A stretch of 9,717 nt of DNA from CBFGTJ01 sp965651815 (GTDB lineage: Bacteria; Actinomycetota; Acidimicrobiia; Acidimicrobiales; Microtrichaceae), in NCBI GenBank assembly GCA_965651815.1, contig CBFGTJ010000121.1, positions 1-9,717 on the forward strand, read 5' to 3'. A program made the position numbers and the translations under genes. Below the pieces are notes generated by a model. It searched no databases. It was given only the letters and a program-made list of their open reading frames with translations, and was not told the DNA's origin. Position 1 is the stretch's first letter, and every line of letters starts with the position of its first letter. Below are positions 1 through 6,120 of this stretch, one piece after another.

Positions 1-588
1 CCCGGCCGGCTGTCGGTCGGTGCGCCGCCCCGGGCCGGCGCCCACCTGCGGGCCAGCTGGACCCTCGACGACGGTCGGCACCTGCGGTTCGACGACGTCC
101 GCCGCTTCGGGCGTGTGGCGGTGGTGCCCCGCGGCGAGCACGGGTCGCTTCCGACGCTCGCGGCGCTGGGGCCGGAGCCCTTCGACGAGGCGTTCACCGC
201 GGAGCACCTGCGGGCGTCGGTGAACGCCAGCCGCCGGGCGCTCAAGACCCAGCTGCTCTCGCAGCGGGTGGTCGCGGGGGTCGGCAACATCTACGCGGAC
301 GAGGCGCTGTGGCGGGCGGGCATCCACCCGGCGGCGCGCCGGTTGGGACCTGCACGCGCCGCGGCGCTGCGCGACGCGCTCGTCGCGGTGCTCTCCGAGG
401 CCATCGCGCACGGCGGCACGACGCTGCGCGACTACCGCCAGGTCGACGGGGGCGAAGGGCGGAACCAGCTGCGACTGGAGTGCTACGGCCGCCACGGCCT
501 GCCGTGCCGCCGCTGCGGCGAGACGTTGGCCCGGACCGTCATCGACGCCCGGTCGACCACGTACTGCCGCCGCTGCCAGCGACGGTGA
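1..588 (+). CDS. mutM: Formamidopyrimidine-DNA glycosylase (Fpg/MutM), 3' part, 5' end outside window
   Basis: Bifunctional base-excision repair enzyme that removes oxidised purines such as 8-oxoguanine and nicks the DNA. The frame is open from base 1 to the TGA at 586-588, giving the last 195 residues of a protein normally about 270-290 long. The N-terminal catalytic Pro-Glu lies outside the window. Visible marks are FDDVRRFGR (residues 30-38, DNA-intercalating loop), the helix-two-turn-helix segment with VGNIYADEALW (94-104), the GGTTLRDY stretch (138-145), and a C-terminal zinc finger with CysXXCys pairs at 169/172 and 189/192. The zinc-finger Arg expected to contact DNA is kept in ARSTTYC. 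Two small departures from the usual pattern: RNQ where DGxxGxFQ is common, and Ala for Gly before that Arg. An ATG at 115 is internal and not the start. Family assignment is secure; Fpg is favoured over Nei. Confidence 0.93.
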   Translation, partial: PGRLSVGAPPRAGAHLRASWTLDDGRHLRFDDVRRFGRVAVVPRGEHGSLPTLAALGPEPFDEAFTAEHLRASVNASRRALKTQLLSQRVVAGVGNIYADEALWRAGIHPAARRLGPARAAALRDALVAVLSEAIAHGGTTLRDYRQVDGGEGRNQLRLECYGRHGLPCRRCGETLARTVIDARSTTYCRRCQRR

Positions 589-610
589 GCGCGGCCGCGG
601 CGCAACCACG

Positions 611-623
611 CCACGCACCGTGG
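611..623 (+). terminator. Weak hairpin downstream of mutM
   Basis: CCACG (611-615) and CGTGG (619-623) pair around a 3-nt loop, 23 bases after the mutM stop. The stem has only five pairs and no T-tract follows, so this is at best a weak terminator candidate. Confidence 0.15.
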
Positions 624-709
624 GGCACGGCGCGGCGACGGAATACCCGCCACCGGGCCGGGCCACACAGGAATTCGGGTCACCGACCACGCCTCGCTGC
701 ACCGGAGGT

Positions 710-730
710 GTTACATTTCGATCCCGTTAC
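710..730 (+). promoter_or_regulatory. GTTAC direct repeat upstream of the cell-wall peptidase gene
   Basis: GTTAC occurs at 710-714 and again at 726-730 on the same strand, 16 bp start to start, in an AT-richer patch of the 172-bp gap after mutM. TACATT (712-717) fits the TAnnnT form of an actinobacterial -10 box and would give a leader of about 37 nt to the GTG at 761. Direct repeats of GTnAC-like half-sites are bound by MtrA-type response regulators that control cell-wall hydrolase genes in actinobacteria. The gene downstream is such a hydrolase, but the spacing is not the roughly one helical turn I would expect, so the assignment is only suggestive. Confidence 0.3.
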
Positions 731-760
731 GACCGGCGAGCACGAGGCGATCCTCCCACC

Positions 761-2071
761 GTGAACATCTCCCCACGTGACGTCCGGCCGCGCCGTGCCC
801 ACCGTGCCCGCATGCTCGGAGCGGTGGCCGTGGCGGTGGCGGTCTCGCTCCTCCCTTCGGCGAACACCCCCGTCTCGGCCCGACGCGCCGACGACGGCGC
901 CAGCCTCTCCAAGCTGCAGCGCGAGCGCGAGCGGATCCGCCGCGAGAAGGCCGCCAAGGCCGGCCAGGTCGACGCGCTGCGCGCGACCGACGCCGAGGTC
1001 GCCGAGGCGCTCGCCGCGCTCAGCGCGAACGTCAGCGCGGAGAAGGACCGCCTCGAGGAGGCGCAGCGGGCCGTCGAGCGCGCCGAGGCGGAGCGGAAGG
1101 CCGCCGAGGAGGCCCAGGCCGAGAAGCAGCGCGAGCTCGACGAGCTGACCGCCGAGATGAAGCGCTCGGCGGTCGAGGCGTACGTCCGCATGGGCAGCTC
1201 CTCCGACGTGCTGTCCACCCTCGGCGAGGAGGACGTCAACGACGCGGTGAAGAAGCGCACGCTGCTGTCGATGCGTGCGAACGAGAACATCGACCTCGTC
1301 GAGCGCTACCGCTCCGTTCAGGAGGACCTCGAGATCGAGCGTGCCCGCGCCGAGGCGGCAGGGCGCCGCGCCGCCGAGCAGAAGGCGGCGGTCGAGGAGC
1401 GCATGGAGGAGCTGGACCGCGCGTACCGGGCCCAGCAGGAGTTCGCAGCGCAGGTCGAGCAGCGGCTCGAGTCCGCGCTCGCAGAGGCCCAGGCGCTCGA
1501 GTCGCTCGACGCCGGCCTCTCCCGGCGCATCTCGGCGCGCCAGGCCGAGATCGCCAAGGCGGCGCAGCGTGCCGCGGAGGCCGCCCGCCGTGCGCAGGCG
1601 TCGCAGCCGTCCTCGGGCGGCGGCCGTCGGAGCGGCGGTGGGGGCGGCGGCGGTGGCGGCACCCCGCCCGGCATCGTCGGCAGCGGTGAGATCGTCTCGG
1701 TCGGCGGCATCCGGGTCCACCGGTCGATCGCCGCGAACGTGCAGGCCCTGCTCGCCGCCGCCGCGGCGGACGGCATCCACCTGAGCGGTGGCGGCTACCG
1801 CGACCCGGCGGGCCAGATCGCGGTGCGTCGCAACAACTGCGGGACGAGCCACTACGCGATCTACGAGATGCCCGCCTCCTCGTGCCGCCCGCCGACCGCG
1901 CGACCCGGCATGTCGATGCACGAGCGTGGCCTCGCGATCGACTTCACCCAGAACGGGTCGACGCTGACCCGCAGCAGCTCCGGCTACCACTGGCTGAAGG
2001 CGAACGCGGCACGGTACGGGCTCTACAACCTGCCGTCCGAGCCCTGGCACTGGTCGACGAACGGCAACTGA
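761..2071 (+). CDS. Secreted coiled-coil M15-family (VanY-type) peptidoglycan carboxypeptidase/endopeptidase
   Basis: Predicted zinc D-alanyl-D-alanine carboxypeptidase or peptidoglycan endopeptidase acting outside the membrane; 436 residues from the GTG. A signal peptide is visible: basic RPRRAHRAR, hydrophobic run LGAVAVAVAVSLL, cleavage near VSA (37-40). Residues 47-280 are a charged Ala/Glu/Arg coiled coil interrupted at 137-185 by a segment with AYVRMGSSSDVLSTLG and NDAVKKRTLLS, the pattern seen in PcsB/RipC/EnvC-type proteins. A Gly/Ser-rich linker (284-304) leads to the M15 domain (309-436), with zinc ligands His387 and Asp394 (SMHERGLAID) and Glu427/His430 (EPWHW). Cys360 and Cys375 could form a disulfide. 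The frame is open further up to an ATG at 620, but those residues are uncharacteristic and would bury the signal peptide. An ATG at 812 would remove its basic part. A weak GAGG lies 13 nt before the GTG. Confidence 0.88.
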   Translation: MNISPRDVRPRRAHRARMLGAVAVAVAVSLLPSANTPVSARRADDGASLSKLQRERERIRREKAAKAGQVDALRATDAEVAEALAALSANVSAEKDRLEEAQRAVERAEAERKAAEEAQAEKQRELDELTAEMKRSAVEAYVRMGSSSDVLSTLGEEDVNDAVKKRTLLSMRANENIDLVERYRSVQEDLEIERARAEAAGRRAAEQKAAVEERMEELDRAYRAQQEFAAQVEQRLESALAEAQALESLDAGLSRRISARQAEIAKAAQRAAEAARRAQASQPSSGGGRRSGGGGGGGGGTPPGIVGSGEIVSVGGIRVHRSIAANVQALLAAAAADGIHLSGGGYRDPAGQIAVRRNNCGTSHYAIYEMPASSCRPPTARPGMSMHERGLAIDFTQNGSTLTRSSSGYHWLKANAARYGLYNLPSEPWHWSTNGN

Positions 2072-2134
2072 CCGCCTGAGGGTCCTGCTCCCCGACCGGT
2101 CGGCGGCCCACGACCGTCGACCTCGGTGGGAGCG

Positions 2135-2160
2135 GCCCGACGGGTCGGCCCCCGACGGGC
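2135..2160. terminator. Hairpin between convergent genes
   Basis: GCCCG-A-CGGG (2135-2144) pairs with CCCG-A-CGGGC (2151-2160): nine G:C pairs around one A·A mismatch and a 6-nt loop. It ends at the base before the convergent oxidoreductase stop codon and lies about 65 bases after the peptidase stop, so it can serve both strands. No T-tract follows, which is common in GC-rich actinobacteria. A separate 12-bp perfect palindrome, CCGACCGGTCGG, lies at 2092-2103 and may contribute. Confidence 0.45.
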
Positions 2161-3006
2161 TCAGCCCAGGAGGCGGTCCATCGTCCGCTCCAGCGCCGGG
2201 CCGATCTCCTCGGCGGTGAGCGCCGGCGGGAAGACCGTGACCCTGCTGACCCCGAGACCGGCGAGGCGCTCCTGACCCGCGGCATCCGGCGCCGCACCGG
2301 TGGTGACCTCGATCGCCGAGGGGTCCCTGCCCGCGGCGGACGCGGCCTCGTGCATCGCCTCGAGCAGCTCCTCCAGGCGGTCGTGGCGCGCCGGGAAGAA
2401 GCCGTCGCCGAGGCGGCCGGCGCGGCGGGCCGCCGGCAGGCTGTGGCCGCCGACGATGATCGGGACCGAGCCCTGGGCCGGCTTCGGGTGCGACAGCGCC
2501 CGCTCGAAGCGCACGTGCTCGCCGCGGTAGGTGGGCTCCTCCGCGGTCCACAGCTCCCGCAGCGCCTCGATGTACTCGTCCGCGACGGCGCCCCGCTGCT
2601 CGAAGTTCGCGCCCAGCGCCTCGAACTCCTCCCGCAGCCAGCCGACCCCGACGCCGAGCAGCACCCGCCCTCCCGTCAGCCGGTCGAGGGTCGCGACCTC
2701 CTTGGCGAGGATCGGTGGGTTCCGCTGGGGGAGGATGAGCACGCCGGTGCCCAGGCGGAGCCGCGACGAGTGGGCGCCCACCCAGGTGAGCCACACCAGC
2801 GGGTCCGGGATCGGCGAGTCCTCTCCGCCCGGCATGCGGCCGTCGCGGCTGTAGGGGTACTCGGAGCGGTACCCCGCCGGCACGACGACGTGCTCGACGG
2901 TCCAGACCGATTCCACCCCGTGCGCCTCGCACGCCTCGGCGAGCGCCTGGGCGCCCTCCGCGTCGCCGAGCGGGCCGATGTTCGCGAACACGATCCCCAC
3001 GTCCAT
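2161..3006 (-). CDS. Luciferase-like (LLM) F420-dependent oxidoreductase
   Basis: Predicted cytoplasmic flavin/deazaflavin oxidoreductase of the bacterial-luciferase TIM-barrel superfamily, resembling the actinobacterial Rv2161c-type subgroup that usually uses coenzyme F420. Substrate unknown. 281 residues. Features in order: an N-terminal strand (DVGIVFANIG), VWTVEHVVVP (34-43) in the position of the DH/EH cofactor motif, LRLGTGVLILPQRNPPILAKEVATLDRL (start 83, the most conserved family block), GRVLLGVGVGWLREEF (113-128), and a late PIIVGGHS strand (182-189) followed by the AGRLGDGFF phosphate-binding-type turn (196-204). The ATG at 3004-3006 has no Shine-Dalgarno, but a TAGCGT box ends 8 nt before it, suggesting a leaderless transcript independent of the cyclase gene 48 bp upstream. 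The reaction cannot be read from the sequence. Confidence 0.85.
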   Translation of the reverse strand: MDVGIVFANIGPLGDAEGAQALAEACEAHGVESVWTVEHVVVPAGYRSEYPYSRDGRMPGGEDSPIPDPLVWLTWVGAHSSRLRLGTGVLILPQRNPPILAKEVATLDRLTGGRVLLGVGVGWLREEFEALGANFEQRGAVADEYIEALRELWTAEEPTYRGEHVRFERALSHPKPAQGSVPIIVGGHSLPAARRAGRLGDGFFPARHDRLEELLEAMHEAASAAGRDPSAIEVTTGAAPDAAGQERLAGLGVSRVTVFPPALTAEEIGPALERTMDRLLG

Positions 3007-3014
3007 GGCCGGTC

Positions 3015-3020
3015 ACGCTA
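3015..3020 (-). promoter_or_regulatory. -10 box for a leaderless LLM oxidoreductase transcript
   Basis: On the minus strand TAGCGT sits 8 nt before the ATG at 3006, the distance expected if transcription starts at or next to the start codon. The ten bases TAGCGTGACC are identical to those in front of the acyl-CoA dehydrogenase at 7235, which is also SD-less. No good -35 is visible at 17-18 bp. Confidence 0.5.
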
Positions 3021-3054
3021 GGTGGTCGTGGCGCGCCGCGGGGCGGAGTCGCGC

Positions 3055-5457
3055 TCAGCCCCGGGGCGGCACCGGCGGCGGCACGGGTGGTTGGGGCGGT
3101 GGGGCCGCCGGCGGGCGCCGCGAGCCGCCGGGAGGGAGGTCGTCGTCGCTGCCGCCGGGGCCGTCGGCGAACACCGCCGCCGCGAGGTCCGCGTCCGCGA
3201 ACACGGCCTGGTCGCCGCCGAGCTCCTTGGCCCGCAGCAGGCCGGCATCCGCGATGCGGAGGATCGCCTCGAGGTCCTCGCCGACCGAGGAGTGGGTGAT
3301 CCCGAACGAGCAGGTGAACGGCGGGAGGTGGCTCGTGGCGACCGCCTTCGCGAGCGCGGCCCGCAGGCGGCCGATCGCCTCGATCGAGATCTCGACCGAC
3401 ATGTTCGGGTAGACGAGCACGAACTCCTCGCCGCCGAGCCGCGCGACGAGGTCGTTGCCCCGCACGTTGTCCTGCAGCACGCCGGCGAACAGCTGCAGCG
3501 CCCGGTCCCCGATCTCGTGGCCGTAGGTGTCGTTGAGGCGCTTGAACTTGTCGAGGTCCGCGATGACCAGCACGAACGGCGTGCCCCGCTCGAGCAACCC
3601 TGCGACGCCCGCCTCGAGGCTGCGGCGGTTGGGGAGCCCGGTCAGCCCGTCGGTCGTGGCCTGGTGACGGGTGCGCTCCAGGGTGCGCAGGGCGCCGAGC
3701 CGGTTGCCGACCTGGGACGCGAGCGACACGAGGCGCTCGACCACGTACGGCTCCGGAGGGTGCATCTCGGGGCCCGTCATGTGGATCACGCCCGCCGGCT
3801 TGCCCGCCACGGCGACGGGGATGCACGCGCCCGACTCGGCGTCGCCCCCGGGGCGCTGCCGGAGCATCGGGCAGGCGTTGATCGACGAGGAGCTCTCGAA
3901 CACCGCCACCTGCCCGCGGCGCAGGGCGACGCAGGCGCCCGCGCTGTCGACCGGGGTGCCGGGCGGGTCCAGGTGGGGGTTGGTGGCGACCGCCGTCAGG
4001 CGGCTGGGGCCGCGGTCGGTGAGCAGCAGCTCGACCGGGCGCGACGGGTCGACGACCGCGAGCGCCCGGCTCACCACGTCGAACAGCGCCGCTTCGTCGT
4101 CCGCCATGTCGAGGGCGTCCACGATGAGCCGGCTCTGCTGGCTCCACTCGGCGCGGCGCCGCAGGTCCTCGAGCTGCCCGTCGAGGCGTCCGATGACCTC
4201 GTCGAACGCGGTGCCGAGCGAGGCCAGCTCCGGGAGCCCACCGGCGCGGGAGCGCACCGGGGACTCACCGGCGCCCACCCGGTGCACCGCGTCGTGGAGC
4301 CGCGCGACGGGCAGGTCCACCCCGTCGCGGAAGCGGCGACGGGCCCAGGCGAGGGCAGCGGCGGCGGCGAGCAGCCCGACCGCGAGCGCCCCGAGGGCGG
4401 TGAGGCGCAGGCGGTCCGCCGCCCGGCCGTCGGTCTCCGCCGCGGCGTCGAGGGACTCGGCGGCGTCGACGGTGGACGTGCGTGCGGCCCGGTGGTGGTC
4501 GGAGAGCGCGGACAGCTCGTTGCCCAGCTCGATCGGGTCGGATCCGGAGCGGCCGACGACCTCGTCGACCGCATCGGCGAACCCGCGGCGGGCGGTCGCG
4601 GCGCGCTCCAGGTCGTCCTCGACGCGGGACGGCAGGTCGTCGGGGGTGGGTGCACCGGTGCCGTTCCCCGCCCGCAGCTCGCCCACGAGCGCCTGCACCT
4701 CGCGGGCCGTCGCGACCTCCTGGCCGACGCCGGCCGCGACGACGCCGAGCACCTCGGACCACAGCGCGTCGACCGTGCCGGCGGTGACGCGCTGGGCCGT
4801 CGCCGCGGCCGCGAGCTCGCGCTCCGCGTTGCGGTGCGTGCCGGAACGGGCGATCGCCGCGCCGGACACCAGGGCTGCGCACAGGACCGCCACCGTGGCC
4901 GGCAGCAACGTCCAGGCGAGGCGGCGGGTCAGGCTGCCCGGCCGCGCGGGTGAGCCGGTGGCCCGCCGCGCCGGGGCGGGCACGTCACCGGCGGGCGCCC
5001 TGCCGGCGGGTGGGAGATCGGTCGGTGGCAGATCGGTCGGCGGCAGGTCCCGCGACGCTCCGGGGCGGTCGGGCCAACCCCGGTCGGGGCTCCACGACGT
5101 CGCGGTCGGTCGCGGTGGATCCGTGAGGGCCGACGGGTCGGCGACGGCGGGGTCCTCGGCGCCCGCCGGGTGGTCGGGATCCGTGGTGTGGCCGGGGTCG
5201 CGGCGGCGCGTCGCGTCGAACAGCCCCGGGGGGCGCGGATCCGCCGCCGGCTCCGCGGAGGGTTCGGCCGGCGGTCGTCCGGTCGGTGGCGGCTCCGTGG
5301 CGCCGGAGGCGGGAGGTGCCGCGTCCCCGCCCGGCGTCGGGAGCGGGGAGCCGAACAGCTCGCCAGCGCGCGCGGAGCGTGGCGAGGGTGCCGGCCCGGC
5401 CGCCGCCGCGGCCGCCCCGTGCCGGGCCGGGGATGGTCGTCCCGGGTCCGCCGTCAC
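3055..5457 (-). CDS. Membrane-bound diguanylate cyclase (Pro-rich N-terminus, TM-sensor-TM, HAMP, GAF, GGDEF)
   Basis: Predicted to make cyclic di-GMP from two GTP at the inner face of the membrane; 800 residues. Order: a Pro/Asp/Ala-rich, probably disordered cytoplasmic region (1-175) with three DLPP units (138-152); TM helix about 181-203; a mostly helical external sensor (204-350); TM about 351-371; HAMP (372-435); GAF-type domain (445-590) with Cys509, Cys529 and Cys545; GGDEF (600-755); Pro-rich tail (779-800). The cyclase looks active: DxDxFKxxND (634-643), signature GGEEF (675-679), and a product-inhibition I-site RGND at 666-669, five residues before the signature. The GTG at 5457 is chosen because GGGGAG lies 9 nt upstream. 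The frame stays open to 5874, but that extension reads across the divergent gene at 5591. No phosphodiesterase (EAL/HD-GYP) domain is present. The sensed ligand is unknown. Confidence 0.9.
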   Translation of the reverse strand: MTADPGRPSPARHGAAAAAAGPAPSPRSARAGELFGSPLPTPGGDAAPPASGATEPPPTGRPPAEPSAEPAADPRPPGLFDATRRRDPGHTTDPDHPAGAEDPAVADPSALTDPPRPTATSWSPDRGWPDRPGASRDLPPTDLPPTDLPPAGRAPAGDVPAPARRATGSPARPGSLTRRLAWTLLPATVAVLCAALVSGAAIARSGTHRNAERELAAAATAQRVTAGTVDALWSEVLGVVAAGVGQEVATAREVQALVGELRAGNGTGAPTPDDLPSRVEDDLERAATARRGFADAVDEVVGRSGSDPIELGNELSALSDHHRAARTSTVDAAESLDAAAETDGRAADRLRLTALGALAVGLLAAAAALAWARRRFRDGVDLPVARLHDAVHRVGAGESPVRSRAGGLPELASLGTAFDEVIGRLDGQLEDLRRRAEWSQQSRLIVDALDMADDEAALFDVVSRALAVVDPSRPVELLLTDRGPSRLTAVATNPHLDPPGTPVDSAGACVALRRGQVAVFESSSSINACPMLRQRPGGDAESGACIPVAVAGKPAGVIHMTGPEMHPPEPYVVERLVSLASQVGNRLGALRTLERTRHQATTDGLTGLPNRRSLEAGVAGLLERGTPFVLVIADLDKFKRLNDTYGHEIGDRALQLFAGVLQDNVRGNDLVARLGGEEFVLVYPNMSVEISIEAIGRLRAALAKAVATSHLPPFTCSFGITHSSVGEDLEAILRIADAGLLRAKELGGDQAVFADADLAAAVFADGPGGSDDDLPPGGSRRPPAAPPPQPPVPPPVPPRG
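5000..5049 (-). repeat. 15-bp tandem repeat encoding DLPPT units in the cyclase N-terminus
   Basis: Two near-identical 15-bp units, AGATCGGTCGGTGGC (5015-5029) and AGATCGGTCGGCGGC (5030-5044), differ at one base and are flanked by a degenerate partial copy on each side. On the minus strand they encode DLPPT-DLPPT-DLPP. The period is a multiple of three, so copy-number change would only lengthen or shorten the proline-rich cytoplasmic tail. Confidence 0.75.
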
Positions 5458-5484
5458 TGATCCCCGCTCCCCAGCATCGAGGGG

Positions 5485-5490
5485 AGGGTA
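5485..5490 (-). promoter_or_regulatory. Possible -10 box for the diguanylate cyclase gene
   Basis: On the minus strand TACCCT (TAnnnT form), preceded by TTGG, lies 28 nt before the GTG, with the GGGGAG ribosome site between them. No convincing -35 is seen. The 133-bp gap to the divergent gene at 5591 must hold promoters for both directions. Confidence 0.25.
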
Positions 5491-5578
5491 CCAACGACCG
5501 GGGACCACCGGGCCCCGGAAGAACTGCCCACCCAGCGTGGTGCGAACGACCTGCGAGCTCGGTGTCACACCCCCTCCC

Positions 5579-5584
5579 CATGAT
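5579..5584 (+). promoter_or_regulatory. Possible -10 box for the 148-residue protein gene
   Basis: CATGAT ends 7 nt before the A of the ATG at 5591. The start has no Shine-Dalgarno sequence, so a leaderless transcript is plausible. There is no matching -35 hexamer, so this is weak evidence. Confidence 0.22.
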
Positions 5585-5590
5585 GGGCCC

Positions 5591-6037
5591 ATGACCACCC
5601 AGGCTCTGCTCCCCCCGGCCCGCCGGGCCCACTCCGTCCCCGCCGGCCCGCACCTGCGCCGCCACCGGCGCGACGTCGCCCGCTGGGCCCTCGCCAACGG
5701 CCACCTCCTCCGCCGCGACGCCCTCGCGGCGCTGCTCGGCACACGCGGCGGCGACGGCGGCATCCCGGTCAGGTGGACCGCGGAGGACGTCGCCCGCCTG
5801 CTCGGCGGCGAGGTCGGCAGGTGGTGCCTGGCCCACGGCGTGCAGCCCCCCGAGGACCTGGCGGCGACGCTCACGACCTACCTGCGCTACCTCTCGGCGC
5901 ACCGTCTCTTCGGCCCCGGCTCCGACGACATGGGGACCCTGCGGAGGGCGATCGCGCAGCATCGCGCTCCGAGCGCGCGCGGGCGGAGCCGTCACCCCGC
6001 CGGCAGCCGGCGGGCGCCGGTGGTGCCCCTCGGTTGA
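5591..6037 (+). CDS. Small basic protein of unknown function
   Basis: 148 residues; I do not recognise a named family. It is likely a real gene: codons end in G or C almost throughout, it fills the space between the divergent cyclase and the convergent esterase, and its tryptophan-containing helical core reads like a folded domain. Residues 1-25 are Pro/Arg-rich. 27-52 (RDVARWALANGHLL, then RRDALAALLG) and 61-83 (RWTAEDVARLLGGEVGRWCLAHG) look like successive amphipathic helices. 95-125 includes TYLRYLSAHRLFGPGSDDMGTLRRAI. The last 25 residues are basic and probably disordered. No signal peptide, membrane helix or catalytic motif is visible. A DNA-binding or adaptor role is conceivable from the helices and positive charge, but nothing proves it. 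Confidence 0.7.
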   Translation: MTTQALLPPARRAHSVPAGPHLRRHRRDVARWALANGHLLRRDALAALLGTRGGDGGIPVRWTAEDVARLLGGEVGRWCLAHGVQPPEDLAATLTTYLRYLSAHRLFGPGSDDMGTLRRAIAQHRAPSARGRSRHPAGSRRAPVVPLG

Positions 6038-6050
6038 GACCCGAGAGGGC
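6025..6050. terminator. Hairpin overlapping the stop codon of the 148-residue protein gene
   Basis: GCCCCTCGG (6025-6033) pairs with CCGAG-A-GGGC (6041-6050) as nine pairs with one bulged A, leaving a 7-nt loop that contains the TGA stop (6035-6037). A second, weaker pairing GACCCG (6038-6043) with CGGGTC (6058-6063) is mutually exclusive with it. It lies between convergent genes. No T-tract is present. Confidence 0.45.
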
Positions 6051-6065
6051 TCCGGGGCGGGTCCG

Positions 6066-6120
6066 GGCGATGTCGTCTCAGGCGATGTCGTCTCAGGCGA
6101 TGTCGTCTCAGGCGATGTCG
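6066..6120 (-). repeat. 15-bp tandem repeat (3.7 copies) spanning the esterase stop codon
   Basis: The unit GGCGATGTCGTCTCA occurs at 6066-6080, 6081-6095 and 6096-6110, followed by a 10-bp partial copy at 6111-6120; all copies are identical. On the minus strand each unit reads TGA-GAC-GAC-ATC-GCC. The array therefore begins with the last codons of the esterase (Asp-Ile-Ala-stop) and repeats that ending, placing three in-frame TGA stops 15 bp apart. Confidence 0.95.

Noticed and set aside
620..760. N-terminal extension of the M15 peptidase from ATG 620
   Set aside because: It would place 47 atypical residues before the signal peptide and cover the AT-richer promoter-like patch.
589..760. c-di-AMP (ydaO-type) riboswitch before the cell-wall peptidase, as seen for some actinobacterial hydrolase genes
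   Set aside because: I could not see the expected conserved core in this 172-bp gap, and it is short for such an element plus a promoter.
2092..2103. 12-bp palindrome CCGACCGGTCGG as an operator or recombination site
   Set aside because: It lies between the 3' ends of convergent genes, where an operator is unlikely, and short GC palindromes are common at this composition. It is noted only alongside the terminator.
680..4147. A 1155-codon open frame on the minus strand across the peptidase, oxidoreductase and cyclase
   Set aside because: It reads antisense or out of frame through three well-supported genes and gives Arg/Pro/Gly-rich sequence without motifs; long spurious frames are expected at this GC content.
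3671..5590. Plus-strand open frame upstream of and continuous with the 148-residue protein
   Set aside because: It is antisense to the diguanylate cyclase with its clear GGDEF/HAMP motifs and has low-complexity composition. Only the part from ATG 5591 has gene-like codon use.
5458..5874. N-terminal extension of the cyclase frame beyond GTG 5457
   Set aside because: It overlaps the divergent gene at 5591 and lacks protein-like composition. A ribosome site precedes the GTG.
6066..6120. CRISPR-like array
   Set aside because: Units are 15 bp, directly adjacent and without spacers; it is a simple tandem repeat at a gene end.
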